Assembly: GCF_037176765.1 (NCBI RefSeq)
Contig: NC_090022.1
Location: 85,571,891-85,635,890 of the forward strand
Source of the DNA: Anolis sagrei
Lineage: Eukaryota > Chordata > Lepidosauria > Squamata > Anolidae
Direction of reading: 5' to 3'
DNA: 64,000 bases
The notes under the pieces were generated by a model. The model did no database searches. It was not told the DNA's origin and saw nothing but the letters and a program-made list of their open reading frames with translations. Every line of letters starts with the position of its first letter. The stretch's first letter is position 1. Shown one piece after another: positions 11,846 through 22,800 of this stretch. The translations under genes were made by a program, and so were the position numbers.

Positions 11846-12221
11846 ATTTAAACCGTACTTTTAGTGACTACACCTGCAGCTGTAGCTAGATTTAGTAAGG
11901 GATAAAAATAAACAGCCATTTCCCTTATTTGTATTAAGTAAGTATAAACACATTCCTCCCTTATCAGATAATGATATTTGCCATTTGTTGGCTTCTTGGC
12001 CTTAGTTTTCCCAGTGTCACTGCCAGGAGCATAATACAAATTATGTTGTGAACCTTGAAATGTCTGTGTAGTTTGGTTTCTTTTGTAACCATCACCAAGG
12101 GTGTAGAATTCAAAGATCTAGAAATGTTAGACATGAAACAGAGTGAAGAAGGGAGCCAGGAAGGCAGTTCCACCATGTCTCCTGGGTCATCAGTTGGGAG
12201 CCCCTAATATTGTGCTGTGCT

Positions 12222-12436
12222 AGCAATACACACACACACATATATATGTATAATATTGATAATATTATAATGTAATATAATAATAATAATATGACAATAA
12301 TGGTATATTATATATTGCGTGTAATATTACTAATAATATTGCGGAACAGTTGTATAGTACAATATAGTAATATATAATACTAATATTGTGCTATTCTAAT
12401 AATTATAATATATCGTATGAACACTAATAATAATAC
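12222..12436. repeat. AT-rich low-complexity tract
   Basis: (CA)n, (TA)n and degenerate (AAT)n sequence. Confidence 0.8.
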
Positions 12437-12545
12437 AAGCCTCTACCAGAGAGTGCTTGTGCCTCACCAAACTACAAATCTCAGGATCCTATAGCATTGA
12501 GCTATGGCAGTAAAAGTACATTCAAACTCTATGAATTCTAGAGTA
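12437..12545 (-). mobile_element. MITE half, family 'GGGTGCATCTAC'
   Basis: The right half of a foldback MITE ('cctcaccaaactacaaatct', 'tagcattgagctatggcagt', 'agagtagatgcacc'). More complete or other partial copies are at 17537, 28757 and 52010. Confidence 0.6.
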
Positions 12546-12559
12546 GATGCACCTTAATC

Positions 12560-12747
12560 ATATCACACCAGAGTTTTAAAGAGGACAGCCCTGCATTTCT
12601 GCCACCTGCAAAATTCTGGGAAATGTAGTTTGGGAAGGTGAGGACCTCTGTAGCTGAGAATTCAAAAGGCCCCGCTCTACATTTCTCAGAATTCTGCAGG
12701 TGACAGAAATGTGGGGCTACCTGCTTTAAAGCCATGCTGTGATACCA
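12560..12747. mobile_element. Foldback MITE
   Basis: The left arm (agccctgcatttctgccacc, tgcaaaattctgggaaatgt) pairs with the right arm (acatttctcagaattctgca, ggtgacagaaatgtggggct), giving a long imperfect hairpin over about 185 bp. Confidence 0.7.
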
Positions 12748-12749
12748 TT

Positions 12750-13386
12750 GTAAGTCTACTTCCTTAGAAATACTTCCAGGTGTTTATTGTGTTACTGTGA
12801 TATGGCAAAAGCAATTGTTTTCTTCTCCTGTCATAACACATAACATAAAATCTTACACAGGAACCACTTAGGAATATGAGTGATAATCTCAGTATACGTT
12901 ACATCTGGAGGTTTCAGGATTTTAATAAATTGACAATTTAAGAGAAAACCTTAAAAAACCCAAAGAAATAATGAATTTTAAGTTTGATTCTAGTACAATA
13001 GTTCTAGGCATTTTTAATTATGATATGTAGTGGGTTCCCATTTGTTAATAATTGTTCTATGTTCTATTGCTATTTTTTTGCATGGAAGCTTCGTGAAATT
13101 GGGGGAAACACGCCAATTTACAAAACACAATTGGAATAAAAATTGTGAGTGCTTGAGCTTTGGAAGTATTAGATTTAATTGCGACTCAAGGTCAAACTCA
13201 TTCATATAGGAGTGCCCATCTCATACCATCTCTTCTGTGAATCATGGCAATGGGATGACATAGGCTGACTCACATTTGCCTTGTCTTTGTCTTCCCAGAA
13301 CAACTTCTGCCTGGTTATATTTTTGCTGGAGAAATGCCAAGATATAAGGAGACAATTTACTTGTTCTGCTGATTCTCTGTGAGCTA
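12750..13386. other. No gene or recognised repeat
   Basis: AT-rich, no coding signal. Confidence 0.45.
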
Positions 13387-14030
13387 ATGTATATTTGTAA
13401 GAGCTCTTTAATGTGTCAGCAAGACCAGCTGCAAAATGTCCCATGGTGGGCTCTGGGCAATGAGCAGTGTCAAATCAAGCAACATGGTTTTGGCATGAAA
13501 GGGAACAAGCAGAATGACAGGAGTTCCTGCAGCTGTCTCTCTTTGGCTGGGCCACTGCATTTGATAGTCCCCACTAAGCCCCAGTTTGGACTTGCTGCCG
13601 TGGCCATCACTGTAGCAAGCTTGGAAAGCTGTGAATACTTGGAGAGCATATGAAATCGCCTCAGGGAAGCGTCTGTGAAAGCTGTTGATTTCCCTTTGCT
13701 CAGTATGTCAATCCATAAAGAGCACAGCAAGAGAGAAAAAGCAATTAGGTTCAAGAAAGCATTGTGAAAATATAGATTTTCAAAGTAAAACAGCCAGCCC
13801 TTCTTGACTCCGCAGAACAATAATCCAGGATGAGCTGCAAATGTAATCCCTCTTGTTCTGGGCAATTCTGTGCAGTTGTTTTCCTGGAATTTTTAGCACC
13901 AGCAGCAACACTGTGCCTTTCCATTGGATTCAACATCACTTGATCCTCCCTACTTTTGCCTCCCATTGTGAAGTTGTTTGGGACATAAGGAAAACAATAA
14001 CAAGGCACTGCACAGTTGTTTGCTAAATGT
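13387..14030. other. Repeat-poor stretch, candidate conserved non-coding DNA
   Basis: About 640 bp with balanced base composition, no recognised repeat, and unusually long stop-free runs on both strands (13387-13653 +, 13470-13865 -, 13751-14008 -). The frames have no recognisable domain, so I do not call a gene. Confidence 0.35.
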
Positions 14031-14343
14031 TATGATGCTGTATGAGAGATTGATTTCCCTTTTGTACTAATGTGCTCCATACTCCTCCTCTAGTTTATCT
14101 GATGATTTTCCATTCATCTCCCAAATGTTTGGTTTTCAACATTTGGTGTTTCCTTGCACTTCTGTGGCATAGACAAGGGTTGATTGGAAAAGAATTTAAG
14201 AAGAGGTCTAACTTCACTCTCTTGCATACCAAATCAAAAGAATGTTACATCTTCAGACTTCAAGCTGAAAATACATTGGGTGGGAGGCACCAACAAGCTG
14301 GCTGCAGATTCACAACAGAAATTGCATATTAGCCAACGATAAT

Positions 14344-14600
14344 GCAGTTTCCCCTCCACATTTGTGGTTTTGACTTTTGCAAAATTGATCATTCACATAT
14401 TTTATTTAAAATGTTATTTCTATGAATGTCTATGAATTCACAGGTCCTCCAAAGTGCCTGTACTGTCCACTCCCCCAATCAAGCTGGAGGAGCTAGATAA
14501 CTCTCTAGATATCTCTAGGTCTTCCAATGCAATTATATGGTCAGCTTCCAGTGGAAGTTGGTCATAGTAATGCTGGAAGACCTGTGTAAAAAGAGCAATT
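14344..14600 (+). repeat. MITE-like repeat ('ccctccacatttgtgg')
   Basis: Begins cagtttcccctccacatttg, and later carries a segment (caattatatggtcagcttcc) that resembles 28975-29035. The right end is not found. Confidence 0.4.
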
Positions 14601-14763
14601 TCATTGTGCTTTTAAACTTTCACTGGGGCCTCAAACCACAGCAGATTTGGAAGGTTGACTGTATTTTCCTCCAAGTATTTGCTGTGTTGCAGGGTTGGGA
14701 CAAGACATTTTGCTGCTTGAGTGAAGGTTGTAATTGTGCTCCTTCCCCACTTTACACACACAA

Positions 14764-14985
14764 GCCAATTGAACTAGCAGCTTCTAACACTAGCAGCAAT
14801 GGTTTTGAGATAGGTCAGTGTACAGATGCTAGCCAATTGTACAGGTGCAAACCCAACAATAGACAGGGCATAGGGATTTTTTACTTTAAAGATCCCACTG
14901 TCACCAATTGTAGAAGTCTCGAGCCAATTTGTAGAGGGCTGCCACCAATTGTACAGGTGCACGCACCTGTTTTACAGGTGTGGAT
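14764..14985. repeat. Dispersed short direct repeats ccaattgtacaggtgc
   Basis: ccaattgtacaggtgc occurs at about 14833 and 14944, with partial copies (ccaattgtagaagt, ccaatttgtagagg) between, and gcacctgttttacaggtg is an imperfect palindrome at 14963. Too irregular for a clean tandem array. Confidence 0.5.
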
Positions 14986-15073
14986 GATTATAGAGAGAAT
15001 TAATCTCAGGCCTCTATTGTTGATAAGAATTTGTTATAGAGGAGGCCAATTATTGTTTGTAAATTAAGGTAAC

Positions 15074-15722
15074 TGCCACCAACGTGAGGTATTTAAGGTA
15101 TCACTGATGAGATCTGGCTCTACAGATGCAGATTAATGGAGATGAGACGGTCTTCAACAAAAGTTAACAAGTTTATTGAGTACAAAGCTTATGGTTGCAG
15201 GCTGTTAAATAACTTATAGAACTTTGAATATAACTTGGTTAGTAATATAGTCCTTTTCTAGATGAAACAGCTCGTGATTACCTCTTACTGAGGCGAAGCA
15301 CTTTGGTGAACAATGTTTCCTAATATGAATAGCCTTCTCATTTGATCTTTCCTTGATCAAATATCTGATCTCTACTCCTTCTTCGACTAGGGATCTTACA
15401 AGCTTCCTTTAGTCTACTTTAACTAAAGAAACTGGTTAGGTTTCTCCCTTCTGCCCTCCTAGACTGAAAAACTTCTAGCTATCCACACACACCTCTCTCC
15501 CAGGCTTTTCAAGCCTCCACTCTCACACATTGACTGACTCCAACTCTCTCAGACTCACACTGCCCCTTTTCCAAAGACGCAGATAACTTCTCCTCCTTGG
15601 CTCCGCCCACTTCTCACTCTCTGAGCTAGCCTGCCTGGTTTCCTTGGCAACGCTCCCTGTTGGTTCAAACCAGATAACTCTAGTCTTAGCTACTGTTACA
15701 AACATAAACATACACTCTAACA
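15074..15722 (-). mobile_element. Solo LTR fossil
   Basis: On the - strand a 649-bp unit starts TGTTAGAGTG and ends in CA, with an AATAAA signal in its distal part, as in an LTR. No internal coding region adjoins it, so it appears to be a solo LTR. The superfamily (ERV or Gypsy-like) is not resolved; flanking target duplication is not clean. Confidence 0.5.
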
Positions 15723-15729
15723 GTTAAAC

Positions 15730-17230
15730 ATATACATAGTATTAATGACTTCTGCACAGTCAGTTTGTATAGGGAGGGGATAGGGTGGATCACATGACTC
15801 ATGTGGTCTCTCTACCAATCGTGGGCACAGTTTCCTGGAAACCTTAGGAGAACTAGCCAGTGGTTGATTCAAGTAGGGCCTGTAGCTACTGCCTTCTTCT
15901 GTTTAATGATACAACCGGCCCTGGCATGCTGCAGGAGTTGACTCCAAATGTTGTAAATTCCTCCACATAAAACAACTTCCAGATAGAGGGATTATTAGAA
16001 TAGGACAATGGAGTTTCAGATGAACAAATGTGCCTAAGAGGTTCTATCATCATTGTTTTTGAATCCTCCTAAAAACTGAATGGGTTTGGTTTCCTAGACA
16101 AGAAGCTGTCTAGCTTTACCCTGTTCCATCTAGCTCAAAATTATCTACCACACAAACTGGCAGCAGTTCTCTGAGGTTTTAGACATAGATCCTCAGATAC
16201 CGTACATGGGACCTTCAGCACACAAAGTTATAGTCTCTCTTCAAAAATTAAAATATATTTTTTCCTAACCCCATACCCCTACAAAATAGAGCTGAGGATA
16301 ACCGAACTGTTTGCAGCTTCACAATAGAAGACAAAGAATATATAAGAGAAAACGAATTGTTCTTAAAACTCCTTCCTGTTTAGGTATATCTAAATCTATT
16401 TGGGAACTAGTTGGTCCTTTCAGTTGTGATTGTTTGTGCCTCTAATATCAAAATAACTGTGACTGAAATCTGAAATGTATCTTGCATCTGAATAATCATA
16501 TGTGGCAATAAATGTAATTTTCAAAATGAATCTAGATAACCCCTCTGATAATTTACAAATAGAATTTTCATTACACACACACACACACACGCTGTGGTAA
16601 GTCTGGGCTTATAGGTGTCAGCACTGTAAATTGCTTGTATGTGCAGACAGTCACACTCATATTCCTAGCTTGCAATTGCATTTTACCCATCTGTTATTAT
16701 TCAGAGGAGAGGCAGAACACTCCATTCCTCATTTACCAGACTCTCCGATGAGTAAAAAACAGGGAAGTGAAAAGCTAGAAACACAACTGTCTCAGGGAAG
16801 AGGACTTGGTCTTTCCTTTGCCAGGTTGCTTGCTTTCTATGCTAAGCCCAATGTGTTTCCATGCTGAACATATGAGAAGGACCTCTGCCTATCTAAGAGA
16901 AAACAATAGTGAATTGCAAGAAGAAAGTCTGAGCATTTTGCACGTAACCCTCCCTCACCCATTTGTAATCTGCTTATTATCTGGATCAACTCAGAGGAAG
17001 GTGACTAAGGGCTCTTCCAAAGAGGGAAAATGTGGGAGGCTACAGCATTTCTTTCCATAGTTCTCAGGGTTTTCAAAAATATCCATGTGACATTTCTTTT
17101 GTCCTGGACTTTTTTTCCTAGCAATTTTAGAGAACAGTTACAAAATTTTATTCTCACCCTAGTGTTTTCTTTTTAATTGTAAGACATATCAGAACAGTAT
17201 GTTCCCTTTTCTTCTTCTTTTAATTTTTAG
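15730..17230. other. No gene or recognised repeat
   Basis: Contains an (AC)n microsatellite at about 16576-16591. The rest looks single-copy, without coding signal. Confidence 0.5.
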
Positions 17231-17324
17231 CGAGTTATAGTGCTATAATGCATCAATGAAATGGCACTTTCACACTATAAATATAACTATTAACTTTTAA
17301 AAAAAGGTGAGAACATTTGTCCTT

Positions 17325-18005
17325 CAAAAACAGGAACACCATAGCTAATCATTCCCTAGCTGAAAAATAAGGAAGCCTTTGGAAGAGAACTGCAATAGAT
17401 TCAAGAAATCACTATAAACATGGAATTAGTGGATGTGGAGGCAAAACCCAGGAAGCTCTATTTCAAGAATGTAAACTTGGATTGATCTGGAGGAGCCCTA
17501 AGATGGTAAAAAGTGCAGAAACCAAGCACTGAGTCCTGATAGTTAAAGTGGTGTCAAACTGCATTAATTCTACAATGTAGATACACTTATAGGCAACCTA
17601 TTTTTTTTTGGCTTGTATAGTAGGTAGCAAGTAACACATTTACTTGTGCAAGGTTGCTATTCTGGTGTAGAAAAAGGGAGGAAATGATGGCAGTTTTAAT
17701 CAATAGATGTAGATTTTTTTTTTAATCAAGAGCATATGAACATCCAAAAGCATGTAAACTTTTGAGCTGTAATTGGGTTTTTCCTCACAAGCCTTTCAAA
17801 CTAAGGGCCTCTTCACACTGGGGCCGTGCAGTCCAGATCAATCCAAGTTTACATTCTTGAAATAGAGCTTCCTGGGTTTTGCCTCCACATCCACTAATTC
17901 CATGAGGAGTCTGTTTATAGTGATTTCTTGAATCTATTGCAGTTCTCTTCCAAAGGCTTCCTTTTTTCAGTTAGGGAATGATTTGCTCTGGTGTTCCTGT
18001 TTTTG
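17325..18005. repeat. Long near-perfect inverted repeat
   Basis: Left arm 17325-17491 and right arm 17832-18005 are reverse complements with only about three substitutions, a 2-base indel and one 9-base indel. The roughly 340-bp spacer contains the end of a 'GGGTGCATCTAC' MITE (17537-17585). Confidence 0.85.
17537..17585 (-). mobile_element. MITE end, family 'GGGTGCATCTAC'
   Basis: agttaaagtggtgtcaaact followed by gcattaattctacaatgtag and atacac is the right terminus of this MITE family. Confidence 0.6.
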
Positions 18006-18560
18006 TCGTTGGTGAAATGGCAGGTGTGCGGGCTGCTTCATGGCACTCCATGCACCCTACCTCTTTCCCCCATCAGACGGGGACAATGGGACAAGGCACT
18101 ACCCATACTTTAAGGCCCTGTCCCCATCAGATTGGAGAAAGGGTGGCAACGCATCTTGCCACATTGTCCTTTTCCCCAATCACATGGGGTAAGGGCCCAA
18201 AAATGCGGGTAGCTTAGTTGGAGCTACCCAAACATCCACTTACATTTCCGTTTTTGCCGAGGAAGTGTCTTGCAAAACTTCCTCAGCACTTGGAAGGTAA
18301 ATGGGGTGGGGCCTGCTCTGTAGGTCCCATCCCCAAAGTGCTTCAGAGGGGCAAAATGACTCAGTATGAACTGGCATAGCTTATGACCCAAATCCAGCTG
18401 TCATTTCCAACCAGAGTACATCTAATATCAGTGTTGACCTACTGAATTCCTACTGATTTAATGGTTAATACCTTTATTAGGGTTGCCAGAGAGAAAATTA
18501 GAGAGGACTCCTGTACTTTTAATAGTTGTATAGAAGAGGGAATTTCAGCAGGCATTGCTT
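18006..18560. other. Unclassified, possibly repeat-derived
   Basis: GC-richer than its surroundings, with inner repeats of 'ccatcaga' and 'cccaatcacatgggg'-like boxes; possibly the rest of a DNA element that begins near 17802 (gggcctcttcacactggggc). No coding signal. Confidence 0.35.
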
Positions 18561-18574
18561 GTTATCTGGTTATT

Positions 18575-19192
18575 TAATGTTTCGGGCCCTGCCTATCTTC
18601 GCGATTGCATCTCTCTCTATGAACGGGCGCGAACTTTAAGATTTTCTGGGGAGGCCCTCCTTTTGCTCCCATCACCATCACAAGCACAGTTGGTGGGGAC
18701 GAGAGAGAGAGCCTTCTCGGTGGTGGCCCCCTGCCTCTGGAATGCCCTTCCTAGAGAAATAAGGTAGGCCCCATCCCTCCCCTCCTTTCATAAGAGCCTG
18801 AAGACCTGATGGTTTAAACAAATCTTTGAGAATGACTAGTTCTAGCTCTGCCCCAGATACTGTTGAGTTTGGCCATATCTTTTTCTACCAATTACCCAGG
18901 TCACTTTCTTCTATTACGCCCTGGAAATGTACAGTCATAGACTCTACCTAATTTCCCGGGCCCTCTAAAATCACAATAGCCCGGCCTGGCCTTTTAAATT
19001 GCCTTGAACAGGCAGGATTATTTTAAATATATGTGCTATTGTGGTTTTTAATGCTTATATTGTCTTGTTAATTTTATGTTTACGCGGGTTTTTTTGTATG
19101 TATTGATTATGTTACTTGGAAACCGCTCTGAGTTCCCTTGGGGAGATAGAACGGTATATAAATAAAGTTTTGTTTTGTTGTTGTTGTTGTGT
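18575..19192 (+). mobile_element. L2 LINE, 3' fragment
   Basis: Encodes the last part of an L2 ORF (RERAFSVVAPCLWNALPREI, about 18697-18765), cut short by a stop, followed by an L2 3' UTR and end (aaccgctctgagttcccttg, gtatataaataaag). Severely 5'-truncated. It belongs to a different subfamily from the element at 19839. Confidence 0.85.
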
Positions 19193-19195
19193 CAA

Positions 19196-19785
19196 TTCAA
19201 AATCATGGTCTTTTCTGAAGACCACACAGGAAATTGAAGACAGTGCTGACGTACACAGTGGAAAAGGCATGCATGAGATATCCAGATATAGTGATGTGTA
19301 CTTAGATTATCACTCATATTCCTAAGTGGCTTCTGTGTAGGAATGCTGTGTCATGTGTAATGATAGTCCAATTTTTTAGTTTCATTTTCTCCCACATTTG
19401 AATTTTGTGAATACTTGAAAAATTCTGATTTTTTTTTAAAAAAACAAGAACAGAAACAAATTTTACCCTTTTCTGAGGGATGGGCAAATCTGTCAGTTGC
19501 ACCTCTCCCACACCTCAAGGTTGCAAATTCTAAGACATACTGATCAAAACCAATCAAAAACAAAATTCTCATCTATCCCTAGTCATCAGACATGTATTTA
19601 TTGGTAAAACTGAAGCAAAGAGGAGGACAACGTATCAAATTTTATAGCATAATGGAGGTACTTTGGAGAGGGCTGGAAAGAATATGGCAAGGTATGAAAA
19701 CTGAACCAGTTATCACCAAAATCCTCTTGGTGAATCATAAAATAAGGTGTACATCCTCAAAGTGCTAAATGCCAGCAAGTTCATT
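19196..19785. other. No gene or recognised repeat
   Basis: AT-rich, no coding signal. Confidence 0.5.
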
Positions 19786-19838
19786 ATTATGCATTTCCCC
19801 TATATATCTATATATATTATGCATTTCCCCTATATATA
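19786..19838 (+). repeat. 30-bp-offset direct repeat at L2 5' junction
   Basis: attatgcatttcccctatat occurs at 19786 and again at 19816, directly before the L2 5' end. Confidence 0.85.
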
Positions 19839-22800
19839 GACCAACTGTGCTGACCGCCACTGTGTACACCATCCCCGGATGCCCCCATCCGCTCTCAGAC
19901 CAACCGTCTAGAGGTACATCTGAATCATAACAACCTTATTCAAGTGGTATCACCATCATCTTCGTAAGAACGTGACTACATATTACTATCTTAGCACACT
20001 CTTCTGGTTGTCGCTGCTGCTAAGCTGATATAAGAACACAACAGCACTTTAAGGCGCCTGCCACCTGCTGCTAAATAACACTAGCACTTACGCCCCCTTC
20101 CTTATCCCTCTATGCCGCACTTTAGTGAATGCTGAGAACCAGTTTCAGGTTACCTATTGCACTTTAGATCTTGCACTTTATGTATGTGCCCAACGGCACG
20201 TAGTGTGTTGTTAACTGAGTGGTATTACTGACTGTGCTGCACTGAAGACTCTCGCACTCTCGCACTTTACGAACTATCCTAACTGGTGTGGCTGGAACGC
20301 CCCTTCCTTCTGAAGCTATTGTTATCCATGAGGTCCCCCACCCCCCTGTTGGTACTATCCCTGTTGCTACTGACTAGCGGAAGGGTCAGGGGAGGAGGCG
20401 GGCTGGAGCCTGTGGACAAAAATGGGGCGGGGAAGGGGGAGGAAGGGGAGCAAGGGTGTTGGCAGGGACCAACAAATCAAACAACTGATGAAGCAGGAAA
20501 TAAGACCTTGATATTAGATCGCGGCATGGAGGGGGGGGGGAGGTGTTCCACTAGCCGAGGGGCCCCCATAGAGGTCGTGGTGGGGAGGAGGAGATGCGGA
20601 AAAAGGAGACCTCGAATTTGGCCTAATTCGGACCGTTTATCTACATTAACAATTCCCAACCGGTCTCCTAAGGTAAATTGGTGTAACCAGGTGAGCGGGC
20701 CCTCGGAATTGAAGGTGGTGCTGCTGAACGCCAGATCTGTCAACGGAAAAACGACCTGGATCCAGGACCTAATCCTGGAGGAGCGGGCAGATCTGGCGTG
20801 CATTACGGAGACCTGGTTGGATGAAGCTGGAGGCGTAAATCTGACCCAGCTTTGTCCTCCAGGCTTCTCCGTACAGCACCAACCGAGATCCGGAGGACGG
20901 GGAGGCGGGGTCGCAGTGGTCTATAGAGATTCCATCCGTCTGACCAGGAGCCCCATCCCGCAGACCACAAATTTTGAATGCGTCCACCTGAGGGTGGGTG
21001 ACCGGGACAGAATAGGGATTCTGTTAGTGTACCGTCCACCTCGCTGCACTACAGTCTCCCTACCTGAGCTAGCGGGGGTGGTCTCGAGCCTGGCGTTGGA
21101 GTCTCAACGGCTTCTTGTGCTGGGGGACTTCAACATCCATGCCGAGGCGACCCTCACAGGAGCAGCTCAGGACTTCATGTCCGCCATGGCAACCATGGGG
21201 CTGTCCCAACGAATAACTGGCCCCACCCACTGTGCTGGACATACATTGGACTTGGTTTTCTGCCAGGGATGGGAGCAGGGTGGCGGGGTGGAGGAGTTGT
21301 TCATCTCTCCGTTGCCATGGACCGACCACTTCCTGATCAGATTTAGGCTCACTGCGCCCCCTAACCTCCGCAAAGGTGGAGGACCCATTAAGATGGTCCG
21401 TCCCAGGAGGCTTATGGATCCGAATGGATTCCTGATGGCTCTTGGGGACTTTCCCGCTACCTCGGCAGGTGATCATGTCGAGGCCTTGGTCGCTCTCTGG
21501 AATGGGGAGATGACCAGGGCAATTGACATGATCGCTCCGGAACGTCCCCTCTCAAGTAACCGAGCTAAACCAGCTCCTTGGTTCACTGAGGAGCTGGCAG
21601 CGATGAAGCGAAGGAAGAGGGAACTAGAGAGCGTGTGGCGCTCGGACCCAAGCGAGCCAAACCGAGTACGGTTTGTGTCCTTTCTAAGGGCATATGCCGC
21701 GGCAATAAAAGCCGCAAAGAAAACTTCCTTTGCGGCCACTATTGCGTCTGCAAAAAACCGTCCGGCGGAGTTGTTTCGGATTGTCAGAGGTCTTTTGACT
21801 CCCGCCACCTCAGGCGGGAGCCCTGACAATTCGGCCACGCGCTGTGAAGCATTTGCTCGGTTCTTTGCAGACAAAGTCGCTTTGATCCGTTCTGGGCTGG
21901 ACACCATATTAAATGCAGTCTCTGTGGATGTGACACGAGCACCTGCTTGTCCTGTTTTGATGGATTCTTTTCAGCTTGTGAAGCCCGAGGATGTGGACAA
22001 GATACTTGGAGGAATGAGGCCCACCACGTCCATCCTAGACCCCTGCCCATCCTGGCTTCTGAAGGAGGCCAGAGGGGGATTGGCTGAGTGGGTAACGGTG
22101 GTGGTTAATGCCTCCCTTCGGGAAGGCAAGATTCCAGCGAGCCTAAAACAGGCTATTATAAAGCCGCTGTTGAAAAAACCATCACTGGACCCCACTAAAT
22201 TTGACAACTTTCGGCCTGTTTCCAATCTTCCCTTCTTGGGCAAAGTCATGGAAAGCGTGGTGGCCTCACAACTCCAGGTATTCTTGAGAGACACGGATTA
22301 TCTGGATCCGGCACAGTCTGGTTTCAGACTGGGACATGGTACCGAGACGGTCTTGGTCGCCTTAGTGGATGATCTGCGCCGGGAGCTAGACAGGGGGAGT
22401 GTGTCCCTGTTGGTGCTCCTGGACCTCTCAGCGGCCTTCGATACCGTCGACCACGGTATCCTTCTGGGGCGCCTTGCGGAAATGGGTCTTGGGGGCACTG
22501 CTTTGCGGTGGCTCCAGTCATTTCTGGAGGGTCGTACCCAGAAGGTGTTATTGGGGGACTCCTGTTCAACCCCACAGCCTTTGACCTGTGGGGTTCCACA
22601 GGGCTCTATATTGTCCCCCATGCTGTTTAATATCTACATGAAGCCGCTGGGTGAGATCATCCGGAGTTTCGGGGTGCGGTGTCATCTGTACGCAGATGAT
22701 GTCCAGCTCTGTCACTCCTTTCCACCTGCTACTAAGGAGGCTGTCGAAGTCCTGAACCAGTGCCTGGCCGCTGTAATGGTCTGGATGAGGGCGAACAAAC

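Noticed and set aside
13470-13865. 131-codon - strand open frame as a gene
   Set aside because: No recognisable domain, overlaps equally long frames on the other strand, no splice or promoter signals.
14537-15067. 176-codon + strand frame as part of a retrovirus-like gene beside the LTR
   Set aside because: No gag, pol or env resemblance; the sequence is repeat-like and low in information.
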